The position numbers were made by a program, and so were the translations under genes. From Lanius collurio (taxonomy: Eukaryota > Chordata > Aves > Passeriformes > Laniidae): DNA of 64,000 bases. The notes beneath the pieces were generated by a model that ran no database searches, was not told the DNA's origin, and was given only the letters and a program-made list of their open reading frames with translations. The stretch covers positions 2,346,302 to 2,410,301 of the forward strand of contig JACBWW010000041.1 in NCBI GenBank assembly GCA_020086605.1, given 5' to 3'. Shown one piece after another: positions 11,982-23,898 of this stretch. Within the stretch, counting starts at the first letter, position 1, and each line of letters opens with the position of its first letter.

Positions 11982-12989
11982 TGCATACCCCGGCTTGGGA
12001 AGCCCTGCTTTAGACCAGGAGCCTTGCTGAGGGCTGCTGTGGAGGCTCCTCACCCTGCTTTGTACCCAGAGGTGAGGAGGACCCTCCAGAGCAGCTGTAC
12101 AACTGTCTGTGAAACCTCCTATCTCATGAGCAACCATTTAAACCTGCCCTAAACTCCGCTGGCTTAAAGGCTGATCTGGCTGATTTATATCTCAGTAAGA
12201 GAAAAGACAAACAGATTTTCCCAGCCTTTCTGAGTCTCTTCTCATCTCACTAAAGCAAGGAAAATAATTTCCTCCGAGGCATACTGGAGAAGAAATCCAT
12301 TAGCAGTTACAAAGCAGGGCTGAATGTTATTGTTGCATCCAAATAGCTGTAACAGCCTTTGATTCTGCTATTACTCTGAGACAGAAACATGGGATTTTAT
12401 GTGCACACAACTAGAGTGTCTCTTAATTGCTACCTCCTTACCACAATTGTATTGCATTAAATTCAAAACTAATGAAGCAAACGTTTTGTTTCTTTTTTAA
12501 TAACAATCACAGAGCAGTCCATATCAGTGTCTCTGTAGTGCATCCATTTGTTACCCCCTCACAAATACAACATCAAGCGAGTATTAGGCCTATAATGTGT
12601 AGCAAATTTATTCCTTTTGACATTACCTTGAGAGTAACCAGGGTGGGTAAAAATACTTGAAGTATTTAAAGTGAAAGGAGAGCTATGGGAAATAGGTGAT
12701 TCCTGCAGGAAACTGCACATCCAGGAGCCACAGGCACAGCAGGACCATTGCCATGACTGCATGACCTGGGCACACTGTGACACACCAGGCTCAAGGCAAT
12801 GTGTCCCCATCCACCCAGGGGCTGACCTGCAGAGGTCCTTTGGACAAATATTTGCTTGCAAGTGAGTATTTTTGAAGGAAAAATACATTAAAAACAAGTG
12901 CTTTTCCTTGCATCCAATTTTCATTGAATATTTCCTCTCATTTGGGATTTAGGATTTTTTTTTTGCCCCATTTCACATGTAAGTATTTC

Positions 12990-13065
12990 TACCCATTTTA
13001 GAGGAAGGCAAAAAGAAAGGAATGGATTAAGAGAGAGCTTTAGGGCTTCCCAAGGGAGGCAAAGT
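12990..13065 (-). mobile_element. Very decayed MIR-like fragment (uncertain)
   Basis: The plus strand has acccattttagaggaaggca and, about 35 bases later, agagctttagggcttcccaa. These resemble, in order, the reverse-complement MIR words cccattttacagatgaggaaa and agaggttaagtgacttgcccaag. Identity is low and the far end (cacagctagt) is not recognisable. Confidence 0.25.
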
Positions 13066-13880
13066 TATAAAACAAAACAAAACAAAAAAATAACTAATGA
13101 ACTTGCATTTGAAGACTGACACATTAAAGAATCACATGCAAAGGTGAGAAGAATTCTTGCCAATCAGACAAAAAGTCATATGCTACCATCTCTTGCTGGC
13201 AAGGAAAAACATGCACACATACACAAAGTTTTCTATATGGACATGAAGCAAAAGGAAGGAGAACTAAATGAATTAAGGTTCATTAATGATGGACCTGCAG
13301 CTATAAAGATCTCACAGAATGAGGAGGGATAGAGCTTGGGTTAAATTAAGATGAGCTGGAGCTCTGCAGGAGTCACAGAAGCTTTAGAAAGATTTATTTT
13401 TTTTTAAATCTATATATTTAGCAAAGTGTCAGGAAAGAAAGCAAGTGGCTTGTGAACAGAAATGCAGCACTCATGACTGTAAATATAAACACTATTTTTG
13501 AACATCTGCAACTATTATTAGACAATGTTTGCTTGCTTACATGGCCTGCTCCAGCAGGTGAAGAAATGAAGGGGGAATTATTAGTGCCAGCAGGTTTTAA
13601 ACTTGAGTACTTTGGGACTTAGGGGATTTTGATTAAACTGTTTACCTACTGGCTTTTTTTGATGATGTGCATGTGAGGGTGGCACAGTCAATTTTTAAAC
13701 AAATTCAGATTAGCTACAATAAGCATATTTTTAATGTCTATTATTTTGCAACTATTTATGATGCACATCATCCCAGGTTCCAGCTCAAGTGTAAAAATCT
13801 TTCTTGCCCGTATTCAAAATTGTGAAAAGTTATGTTTCACAGGAGAAAAGTCATGGATGTATTTTACATAAAGGTTAATG

Positions 13881-13927
13881 TTAATAATAATAATAATAAT
13901 AGTAGTAGTAGTAATAATAATGATAAT
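13881..13927. repeat. (TAA)n/(TAG)n trinucleotide microsatellite
   Basis: The tract runs TAA units, then four AGT/TAG units, then TAA again and ends at gataat. The internal block of A-to-G changes in phase shows an interrupted, compound microsatellite that is likely to be length-polymorphic. Confidence 0.9.
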
Positions 13928-15659
13928 CAAGAAGCCTCTTCTTTTAAATGGATTTTCATCCTGAAAATTTAGGGAACCTTTGATTTTCTGCTCCTTTATC
14001 TCCCTCTTTTGCAGTCTTCAGCAGGTCACTTTAATGTTCATTGCCATTCATCTGTCTCAGAGAGATGTGCAGAGACTGCCTGTTTTAGGGGTTTTAACTT
14101 AGTGCTAGGAAGAGTGACAGTGACAGTGCAAATGAAGCAAAATAATTGCTGACATTAAGAGTTTGATGGGCCAAAACATCACCTTTTCAAGCCAACTTGA
14201 ATTATATTTCGTCCACGGACTTATAACTCAGTGTATTCTCTATATACACATCCCTAAAAGTTAATGGTGAGTGAACTGGCATGACTGAAGTATTAACAAC
14301 CCAAGAAAAGTCCACCAAACCCAACAAAAAAGCAAAGGTATTTGCTTTGGGGGTTTTTTTCAGTCTATGGAAGTTTGGTATTTCTCATTGTCTCCTGTTC
14401 TGGGTTCCCTCTAGAAGGAGCAGTGCCAAGACACTCTGAGAAAGGCTATTCTTGTTGCAGCCCAGCAAGAAGCAGGAAGCACCATAAATCTCACAAGAAA
14501 GTCTGTTTTGCCAGCAAGGCTGATTCTGAAGTTAACCCAAGTTGTGTCATAGCCTTCCACAAGGATCCAGCCAGGCTGAATCATCGCATTTATGGAAATC
14601 AAAGAGCTCCAGAAGGGTTTGGACAGAGATCAGGAAAGTATCTAAGCACTATTTAAGTAGGTCCCAACATCAGATTCCCCAAGCAGTTGCACAACAGGGG
14701 CAAGGGAAGCCCCAGCAACACTGAAATCCAGCTCCTGATCAGGCTCAAGGAAGGAGTCAGAGGAAAAGCACCAGGGATTACAGAGAGAAATGACAAGCTC
14801 AATACACATCTCAGCCCCATTTTCTGGAACATTTATTTAGGATAGATTTTTGCATAGTTTTTTTCTTTGCTGGATTTAAAAAAAAAGAAAGAAATCTATC
14901 CTCCTGTAGTGATCAATTATGCCATATCCAAGATTGTCCAGCTGCATTTGTAGAGTTATACACATTGTTCCCCCACTCTATAGCTTGTTTCCCATGTGTT
15001 GGCCCACCAAGGATTGAATTAAAGAGCAATCAAGTCCTCAGTGGTGAAAGAAAGTTTTGTTTCCAGAAATGTATGCTCCTTTTGGACAAGCCAGCCTGCT
15101 TCTCGTGGCACTGCTCTTATTACACATATTAACTGTGGTCTATTTGACATGCTATGTGAGTGCATGTGCTTGGAAGCATGTTCCCAGTCAATGCAATGAA
15201 AATTTCCAGTGTGTTCACACAGGAGGAACAATTCAAGTATCATTTACACACTTTTGAATTCAGATTAAATATAAATGAAAGGAAATCAATGAAGAAAATC
15301 AATGCAGCTTTTGGCTGGAAATGAACATGAGGTCACATTGGCAGGGCCTCGGGGTAGAAATAAGCAGCAAATTGTTTCTCTGCCCTTGAAAACATCATCA
15401 AAACCCCATTAAGGAAAAACTCCAGTAATCTCTTGATGCATTTTTTCCCAGAAACAGAAAATGACCACCTCTGTCACATCTACCTCCAAACAACAACAGA
15501 AAACAAGAAAAATAACCATACAGCAAGTGATTTCAAGGTTGGGTGTTATCCTAAACTGTAAGAGATTCCAGTTCAAGTACCCACTTCCTGACCCTCCCTC
15601 TCTGAAATACAAAGCCCAGAACTATTCCAGAAAGAGAATTATTTACCTACAAAAGTCTA

Positions 15660-16190
15660 ATGTTGCAAAATTTCTCCTGGATAAAGCATCAGTATTGCAA
15701 CAGTCCCACAACTCCACCAAAGACTCCGGGGTTTGCTGCCTCTACATCCCAGGATTCCTGGTTGGCTCTGGATGCTCCTAATCCAGACTCTCCTAAACCA
15801 CCAAGAGGTGGAACAATGAAACACAGCAGATCCCAAAGATTCCCCCACATTCCCTGGGACAAGTTCCAGGGGAAAGCAGAGCACCCTGCACAGGCTCTCT
15901 CTGTGCTGATAAATGATAAGGACCAGGCACGAGCCTGGTCAGTGCTGCCCACACCACTGTTAAACTGCTCACAAACACAGGGTTGGCTCTTGCCAACTTC
16001 TCCTCTCTCTGATTTGCATCAGCACGATCTGAGAGATAGCAAAGGTCAATTGTTTCCACCAAGCCAAGGTGTCTTGGCTTTTTGGGAGAGGAGGAGCTCA
16101 GCCACATGGCTGAGTCATGCCATGCTCTTTGATCTCCAGGCCAAAGAATCATCCCTGGCTTTATGTGCTCTGCTACAGACACCATCCTGA
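15660..16190 (+). other. 176-codon open frame in GC-rich DNA, doubtful coding
   Basis: ATG at 15660, stop immediately upstream (taa), TGA at the end. The translation is Pro/Ser/Gln-rich without a recognisable domain. The opposite strand is also open for 143 codons at 15793-16224. Both-strand openness indicates fewer stop codons from local GC content, not selection on a protein. No promoter, splice or poly(A) signal makes sense with it. Confidence 0.15.
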
Positions 16191-16851
16191 CAGTTTGAAT
16201 TGAGAAGGAAACTGCCTGCTTCACTATCTCTCCATAAATCCCTCAGGACTTCTCCAGAACATGTTGGTAGGATTTCTGGGGTGATATGGAAGATCCCAGT
16301 TTAAAGAACACTGGAAGTAGCCCATTTTTCCTGTGTAAAAAGCATGAATCACCAGGAGTTCTTCCATAAATCGAATTCAGGCAGTGAGAGAAGGGGATAT
16401 TTCCACAACTTTGACCTTCAGGTTTGGATGAAGAAGCAATACATTGTCTTTCCCATAACTAAAACTCCAAAGGACTTGTAAACACTGGAGCCAGAGAACA
16501 CCTCTGTGACATAGTTTGGCCCATGCCATTATTCCCTTTCTACAGGGAGGAAAATTGGGTCACAACCTTGCTGAAATACTCTTCCAAGGCTTTTTTCAGG
16601 ACAGAAGTGGCACTGCTGAAAACAGAATGCATGAGTCACAAATCCTAGACTCCCATTTAACTGTGCAGGGAAAAGAGATGATTGTTGGGATTTTGGGTGA
16701 CAGTAGGGTGCAGCCACAGAGCAGCACGTGCTTGCTGGAGTTACCTGAGCTAGGGATGGCTCGGAATGGCACCCTGGAACCAGGCTGGAGAGCTGGCCCT
16801 TCTCTGCTGCAGCTGCAACAGCACACCTGGGCCATAAACTCTACCTCTCAA

Positions 16852-16872
16852 CACCAGGCAGCAGGGGGCTGA
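16852..16872 (+). promoter_or_regulatory. CTCF-like site, forward orientation
   Basis: The core GGCAGCAGGGGGC agrees with the CTCF motif (CCASYAGRKGGC) at all but the first position; the CAGCAGGGGGC word is characteristic of strong vertebrate CTCF sites. It points rightward. A second CTCF-like site at 46845-46862 points leftward, giving a convergent pair. Motif matches alone do not show occupancy. Confidence 0.4.
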
Positions 16873-18640
16873 GAAGTCAGAGCCTTCAGCACACAAGGTC
16901 ACCAGGCCAAAGCCTTTTTATGGATTTAGCCCTCAAAACAGGATTTAATGGCACGCAGTAAATAAAGCCTTGGGCCACACATGGAACAATGAAGATGAAA
17001 CAAAGTACTGAATAGCTGCTCATTAAGAGGCCCCTGAACATCCTGTGCGCAGAGGTAAGAGGGGTCTGCGGAAAAAATAGTATGTGATCAGATAATTAAA
17101 AAATGAATCATAATGAATTACACAGGCAGCTTTAATTAGGGCATTTCCTAACTTTTCCGTGCTTTTCTTTGAGACATCAAAGTGTCCTTCCAATGCCATT
17201 TTTTGTGTGCACAGTGTAGAGCTCTGGTCAGTCATGCTCTAAAGGCCACAGCAATATTTGCCTTGCAAAGCCATATTAGGTTTCCCTCACAGGTATTTTT
17301 TTCCTGCAGGTCTCTTGGATCTGCTCCCACCCACCCAGCTTTGCATGGAGGAGACCCTGCAACCTCTACAAAGAGCTGCTTCAATAACTCAAGAGCAAGA
17401 GCAGATTTGAGCCCTGTGTCTTTAAGAAGTGTCAGAAGGAGAAGACAGAGCAGCAGAAATACTCGTTGTACAACTCAGCTCTTCCAGCTACATCAGCTCA
17501 TAACCATACCGGATTCCAGGGCATCCGTGGGAAAGTATTTATTTTACCTGTAGGTATAATTGTAAGCAATAAAAACAGCTCAAACCTTGCCAGAAAGGGT
17601 GTGAATTTCTAAAAAGAAGGAAAAACTCTGAATTCCAATACCTGAGCAAACAAGTTAGTATAACAAAACAAAAAAGTAAATGAAACAGCGTTGCCAAAAC
17701 AATGAGCTTATGATTTGCCAACAGCTGGATTGCACTTTCACTTATAAATGCTGCAAAAAAGGCTCTGACTTCTGAGCACATTTTCTTCCAAATCCAATAA
17801 TTTTGTTTGTGAGTTCAAAAGATGTGTAAAGAAGGAAAAAATAATATTAGCAGAAGCTTTGGAAACCAAAATAACCCCCCATATCTTTTCCCTTGGAAGA
17901 CTTTTCACCAGTTTGGCAATAAAGAAAAAGCATGTCTTGCCAGCTGAAAAGATATTGGCTCCATGGAACTGGAGAGGGGGCAGGAAAAGAGAAGGGAGGT
18001 CCCCAAAGAGCACACACACAGAGTTAAAAAGATGAAATGCCATGTTTTGGTCTGCCTTGCCAACTAAAACCTCCACAGTTTGTTGTCAAACCGGGGTTAC
18101 AAAGGTTGGAAGCTCTGCTTGTCTCACAGCCAGTGACAAAGCAGTGTGATTGCAATCTCCCCCTGTGTCATGCCCAGGTTGTCCTGTCACCTAAGGCTTC
18201 ACCAGTGTGTCACAAAATGGATGAGGAATTTGACTTGCCTGGCCCATCACTCGAATTTGCATGGACACATTTTTGAACAAAATCTCACCAGACAAAGGTT
18301 TCCATTGGCAAAGCTCTTGCGTCTCCCCGTGCGCCACAAAACTCCCATTGCCTTCCTGACAAGCCTTATTTCCAGTCCTGAGTGAAACCAGAACTTTCAT
18401 GAAAAGCAAACTAGGTGAGAGAACAAAGTTAATCAACTTCAGAAGCCCTTCCAGAAGCCTGTTTTATAGGATGGCTTAAGACAGGAGTTATTTCAACTGA
18501 GCTTGTTCAACTAAGCCCCAGCATCGTGTCTTGATAGGGAATTGGAACTAAAAATGTTGCTGATTTTCACCTGCCAAATCTTTGGCCTTCAAGCTGATGA
18601 TGACACCTTCTCTATCAGGTCTTTACAGCTCTGTACTCAC

Positions 18641-18770
18641 CTCCACCTTCCTTTGGCTGCTCAGCCCCGCTGAGTTTTTCACACGCAGTTGACTTCTCCT
18701 TTTTGGTCTCTGATAATCTGCTAAATCTCTTCTTATCACAATTTAGTTTGCAGCTATTTTGCAGGTCTGC
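18641..18770 (-). CDS. Candidate 130-bp coding exon, Lys/Glu-rich (unidentified)
   Basis: On the minus strand the frame opens directly after an acceptor-like site (agccctctag; its TAG is the in-frame stop) and runs 43 codons to GAG|GTGAGTAC, a good donor. The peptide begins ADLQNSCKLNCDKK and ends in a Lys/Glu/Gly-rich segment (KLSGAEQPKEGG), typical of disordered coding sequence, with purine-rich codons. Phase is 0 at the start and 1 at the end. It could join the candidate at 33702-33754, which ends in phase 0. The polypyrimidine tract is short, which weakens the acceptor. I do not recognise the protein. Confidence 0.25.
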
Positions 18771-20451
18771 CTAGAGGGCTTTGTAGACAATACTAAAAAT
18801 CCTAGAGGTGCTGCACCTCTCCTCCAGAGCCTCTGCATTTTGTATGTGCACCTGCTTCTTTCTGCTGGGCACCTGGACAAACACAAGGTTTCTCTTTTAT
18901 GCCCGTCAGCCCCTCACACACGAAGGCAGAAAATTGTGCTATTTTAGCCCAGAAGGTCTGGCAATGGTGGAACTCACAATGGCAGCAACAGTAACCTCTG
19001 GCCAAAATGCTCCTTTTGCTGGATTTGGCAGAGTTGGCCATATTTGAAAGGTATCATGCAGCAGCCTCTGTGCAAAATTCATCATACAAGGAAAAAAACC
19101 AGCTGAACTATAAAAATGAGATGCATTTGTACTTGGCAACACTGGTTTTCTGATTGTTTTCTAATGGCAAAGACTACACAAGATGGCTGTGGCAAAAGCA
19201 AAGGAGACAACTGAAAATGAAGGCCAAAACAAAAAACCTATAGACAACTCCACAATAAAGACAATTTCCATGCAAACTGCAACTGTTGAATTTCAAGCCT
19301 TTCAGCTGTCTGTCTGCTTAAAAGCTTTTTATTCAGCAAACAATTTACTTTGTAACAAACCTAGGCCTGGAAAATTTCTGCCCAAAACATGCTTCTTTCA
19401 CAGAATCAGAAATTAGCTGATGACTTAATAGCAACACTTAGTACTAAGCATTATAATAAGGAAGTATTTTATGTACTTGCCTTGCATTCTACCAAAGACA
19501 AAGATGAGAGACTTGTGCTGTTCTTGTACCACACATATCATGGATCAAAAGTTTGCCAGTAAGGGTGGTGTTCTCTGGTTTTTGTGGAAGGGTAGAACAT
19601 CCCAGAAAAACCAACAACCAAAACTGCTGGCTAGCACTTTTGATAAAATAAAAAAATTAAATTCAGCTTGGAAACTGTGGCTTGTACATTCAGAGAAAGA
19701 TAGTCTAAGAGATATGTTTGGGGATGAGTAGCAGAGCAATGCATGGATAATAGCCAATGCAGCAAGTCCACAGTTCCTTACAGCATATTTGGGAACTTAC
19801 TGCCACAGAAATAACAGATGGAAACAAAGGAAAGTGCAGTCATTTCCATAATAATACTTGGAGGGTGGAAAATAGACTGAAGCCCTCTGAATTTTTGTTT
19901 CAAAAATCTTGTTCCAATCACACTGAAATCCACTGCACTAATTCTCCAGATACCACGAGGAGGGTGATCTGAACAACGTCTGCACTGAACTCAGGACCCA
20001 AAAGTCTGACCAAGTAAGAAAAAAACCCCCAAACCACCGACATCTCGGATACCAAATGTTCAAATATCTCGGCAAAACCTTATCTATAGCAGATATAGGA
20101 GCTGCAGCAAGGACATCTGGCCCAGCATCCTGCCTTCCACAATGGCCATCAGCAAACCTTGTGTCTAAGATAAGAACAGGGGCAAACGTATACAACACTT
20201 TCTTTGAGCGTTTTCCCAGTCTGGAATTATTTTAAGCTCAAATGTTTCCTGAGCTTGGTGTGGCCCTAAGGAACCTCCAACAGAGCTGTCCCTTCCAGAT
20301 ATTTGCCTTGTCTCCCCTTAGAGCCACACAGGAGCTTTTTGCATCCAAAACATCTGTTGGCAGGAAGTCTGCTTCTAGAAGTTACTCCTCTTTGTTTGGC
20401 ACATGACTCCTGCCCAGGTCATTGACAGCCCTTATTTCTTGCACTCTAAGA

Positions 20452-20473
20452 GATATCCACCTGATATCCACCT
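20452..20473. repeat. Tandem duplication of an 11-bp unit
   Basis: GATATCCACCT occurs twice head to tail without mismatch. It is a small replication-slippage product inside a region that may derive from a retroelement (see 20520-20700). Confidence 0.85.
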
Positions 20474-20519
20474 GACCACACCACCAGTGGTTCGTAGACT
20501 TCTGCCAGATCCCACCTTG

Positions 20520-20700
20520 CTCACCTATTTTCTGAACTGAAGCACCCCAGGAGGTCCAGTCCCTCCTTGCTCAGACCTTTGGTCATTCTTTCTGTCCTTT
20601 CCAGGCCCTTTATGGTTTTGGGGTTTGCTTCTCTTGGGGTTGAGGGGCCAGCACTGCACGTGGATGGAGTATGGGCCTGCAGAACGACACGTGGAACTCT
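20520..20700. mobile_element. Possible ancient CR1 LINE fragment
   Basis: Several words match the avian CR1 3' region in the right order: a tgaact...ccccag stretch, tccagtccct, a tcatt...cctttccaggccc segment, then cttggggttgaggggccagc followed by ggagtatgggcct. These correspond to the CR1 gctgaacagg, ctccagtccct, atcttcgtagccctccgctggac, cttgaactggggagcccag and cagtactccagatgtggcct segments. Divergence is high, no 3' octamer repeat is present, and the match was judged by eye. Confidence 0.35.
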
Positions 20701-21547
20701 CCAGCACTCCAGGGCCACAGCCCACACAGTTTGGGACAACAAATGAGGAGAAACCTCTGGAAACCGCAGGAGAAAGGGAACAGTACAATTCTTATGGTAA
20801 TTTTGGCTGCAGAAGTACCTATCCATACTGCAAGGATCTGAACCTCAGTTGAGCAGGAGCCTGAATATTTACCAACAATATTACAAAATACCTTTTGAAA
20901 CTCGGTGAGCAAACCCAGATCTATCCAAAGACATTATCCACCCACAGGTAACACTTTATTCAGCCCACAGAAATGACCATTTCTATACAAATATTTTGCA
21001 GTGGCCATGCTTACACTTTTCTGTTACTCACAAACTTTCAGAAGCTGACTGTATTGCCAATATGTGCACAGTTTTACCTGTCGTGGTCATCCCTAGAAGG
21101 TTCTCTGGGATTCAGGTCAGGTTTTGTGCTTGTTCCTAGCCTTACACACAAAAACACCTAAAATTTGAAACTTCTCTTGACATTTCCCACCCCCTGACTA
21201 CAATTTCACTTTCTGCCTGGCACTTTTTTGGTTGAGTGTTGTGATCTGATGGACTCACCAACACAAACACAAAGAAGAACTCAGCAACAAGAATTAAGTT
21301 TGTGAAAGGCTTTTAATGCACTTGAAAGTGTCCCCCTGAAGAGCCCATATTCCTGTGAGCTTTCTGCAGAATGGTTGCCTGCAATTATTTTTCTCATCTT
21401 TAAGTGCATTTATGTAAAGGCTGCAGCAACAATTGGCACATATGAGCAGCAGATTGTCTGTGTTTTTCATTAGTGTGGCAGAAACATAGCCTTTGTTTTT
21501 CAGTCCTGGGCTGAAGGAAACATCTTCCACAGAGACAAATCTCCACG

Positions 21548-21559
21548 ATGATTAATCAT
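21548..21559. promoter_or_regulatory. 12-bp palindrome with back-to-back homeodomain words, next to TEAD and E-box words
   Basis: ATGATTAATCAT is a perfect palindrome containing GATTA/TAATC on both strands, the type of word bound by paired/bicoid-class homeodomain dimers. Within 20 bases follow GCATTCCA (TEAD-like) and CATATG (E-box). The clustering suggests an enhancer core, but this is inference from motifs. Confidence 0.3.
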
Positions 21560-22034
21560 GAAGCATTCCATATGGATACTGATAGCCCACATGCTTTAAA
21601 TGAGGCTGGGTGGGAAATCTGCTTCACTTTCCTCTCAGCCTAGCAAACTGCTGAAAGGTACCCACAGGTCCATTCCCTTGGGATTTTTAACATCACTGAA
21701 GATTTGGTTGAGACCAGATTAACTGGTAGAAGCCTTTGCTGTTATAGTACTGATCGTTTAGTGGTGTCATTTTTTAGTTTTGTTTTTCCATAAGGACAAA
21801 AATAGGGTTATGCTCACACAAAACTATTTTTGCCAAAGTGGCTTCTTTCACTGACAGACCTGCTGTCAAGACACACCACTCAAAAGTGTTTTCCAACAAT
21901 ATAAAATTCACTTTCACTGTGAGGGTTCAGCATGGGACAGAAGGCTTTGGCTGTGCTACCTGCAGACCCATTTAGCATTCCATGGAGTACTGCAGTGTGG
22001 AGCCTTCCTGAGATGCAGCTGAACCACACTTGGG

Positions 22035-22073
22035 TTTATATTTCTAATATATTAATATATTTATATATTAATA
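22035..22073. repeat. AT-rich near-palindrome
   Basis: A 39-base stretch is almost entirely A/T, with TAATATATTA and its near mirror tatatatta flanking a central ATATATTTATATAT. It can form a hairpin or cruciform and is a candidate for DNA unwinding or length instability. Confidence 0.6.
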
Positions 22074-23886
22074 GTTTCCCCACATACTACAGAGCAGTAA
22101 TCTAAAGCCCAGTCAAACTGTTCCATAATGCAATATATTGAGCACAAGACACTAGCCAAAATCAGCTCTAAAATAAATAGCCACAACTTAATTGACGTAA
22201 TAGAGGTCTATTTGCTTATACTGTTACTAGCTTGGCACTCTTCACTTATTTGACTTCAACTCAGAAAGTGCATTAAGAGTCTGATGTCCATTTTCCAAGT
22301 GGAAATAGAAGCAACTCCTTCCTATCTACATACATAAATTAAAACACCAGAAGTACAGCACAGTATTCTTTGCTTTATGACTGTACCTCAATCTGAAGTA
22401 CAGGTACAGGTTTGACTTAATTTTTCCTTCTCCCAGACATATTTACTGTCCCACTTCCTCAAGGTCCATTATTGATGACAGACTGTTTAATCACTCAGTG
22501 GCTCTCACAACATCTCTTTCATCTTCTGACCTGCAGTGGTTTCAGTGTGGTTCTATAAATGGGTCTCTGCCCTCACAGCACAGAAGAAAATCACCAGGAT
22601 TCTGAGCTTTGGCAGGAAGAGAATACAAGCTACATCCTTAAATACTTTGTACCCCTTTCTGAAGCCCCCTGGAACAAAGTTGGCTCCTGGGGTGGCTTCT
22701 TTTGCTTTTGTTTTCTGTCATTCAGGTAGAGGTTCAATGAACCAAGGTCTAGCAATTGGATATCCAGATGTAAATTTGGATGTTCCTCCAGAGCCGGGGA
22801 TAATTAGCTCGTAACCTTCCAGTGTTGGCCCTTGCTGGGACATTTTGGTCCTGATCCCCTTAAGCCAATCAGCCTCTGATACACCAGTACTTTCAACGTG
22901 CCAGAATCACTAACAAACAAACAAAAAAACCCCTGAACCATAATCTTTTCCTTTCTCTGTAAGATTCCTGTCACAGCGTGCTCTCCATCCAAAGAGCCCA
23001 AAGGGCTTGATAGGAAGATAGATAAGATTGTTTCAACAAGGAACTCTGAAGGACCAGCTCTTGCAGTGGTTCATCTCTGAAGAAAAAGGCTCCTACCAAC
23101 CCAAACCAGCCTGAATGGAGGTTTATGTAAAATGAAACCCATATTTATGCTGTATATTCAGCTTTCATTTACAAATAAGGGTATAGCAGGTATAAAACTG
23201 CCAGCTTAAATCCTTGGCATCGATGAAGACATTTGATTTGCTCTTTACTAGCATTTCAAAAATGTTGATTTTTTTTTTTTCTAGTTATTTTTTAAAAATA
23301 TAACCAGCTTCCTACCTAGTTTGTGGGCTAGGTTTTAAGCTACATGAGTTTAATTCAAGAAACACCCAACTGGACTGAAGTAAGTTAAACGAGAGGATGA
23401 GAAAAGCAGCAACATGCATTAATTCAGAGGCTTCACAGAGCTCCTGACGTAAAGGATCAGTCAAATCTCCACCAAGTCAGGCCTCAGGAGAGCCAAGTGG
23501 CCTGTGTGTCTCTTTATACAGTTTTCCTCACGCCGTCCCAATTATTAGTCTCGAGCTAATGGTGCTTTACTATGAATAAATATGCAAAGTGGAACTGATT
23601 GAATGAAATCCAAAAACCCAAGACACAAAGCTCCTCTGCTGTGTGCCAGTACCTCGCAGCTGCTGAGGCATGAGCTAGAAGACAGCTATATTTGCCTGGT
23701 TCACTACAAGGCTCTGGTGTGGGCTCCATTATAAGGCAATATAAGATTAAAGAAAAGGAAAATCAAACCTTCCCATAAATCCATCTGAAAGCAAACTCAG
23801 CAATGCTGCAGAGACAGTGATTTACACTAGCATTCAATTTTAGGGACTAAAACGTCCCATCTGAGCAACAAACAAAAAATTAACCT

Positions 23887-23898
23887 ATTGTTAACAAT
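23887..23898. promoter_or_regulatory. 12-bp palindrome ATTGTTAACAAT (SOX/HNF1-like)
   Basis: A perfect palindrome containing ATTGT and ACAAT facing each other around GTTAAC. SOX factors bind ACAAT/ATTGT and HNF1 binds GTTAAT-type half sites. A related inverted repeat is at 30885-30903 with the halves in opposite order. Confidence 0.3.

Larger units (their letters stand above)
4150..13067. other. Non-coding stretch with isolated weak exon candidates
   Basis: Mostly unique sequence of ordinary composition. It contains a T18 run (5337-5354), a MIR-like relic (5470-5560), the exon-like interval 5972-6013 (minus), the long open frame from 6647, the exon-like interval 9974-10084 (plus) and a GC-richer patch at 11.75-12.10 kb with a weak CTCF-like word at 11970-11981 (CCACCAGGGGTG). 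Nothing was recognised in 7310-9973 or 10085-11750. The region 12300-12500 is AT-rich with ATTA words and looks regulatory, but I cannot support it further. Confidence 0.5.
13068..20519. other. Non-coding stretch
   Basis: Begins with a short (AAAAC)n tract at 13068-13088. It holds the (TAA)n array at 13881-13927, the GC-richer stretch 15.66-16.22 kb, the CTCF-like site at 16852-16872 and the exon-like interval 18641-18770. 13930-15650 and 16900-18600 are unremarkable unique sequence. The largest open frames (15660-16190 plus; 15793-16224 minus) overlap on opposite strands in the GC-richer stretch, which is what low stop-codon density produces. Confidence 0.5.
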
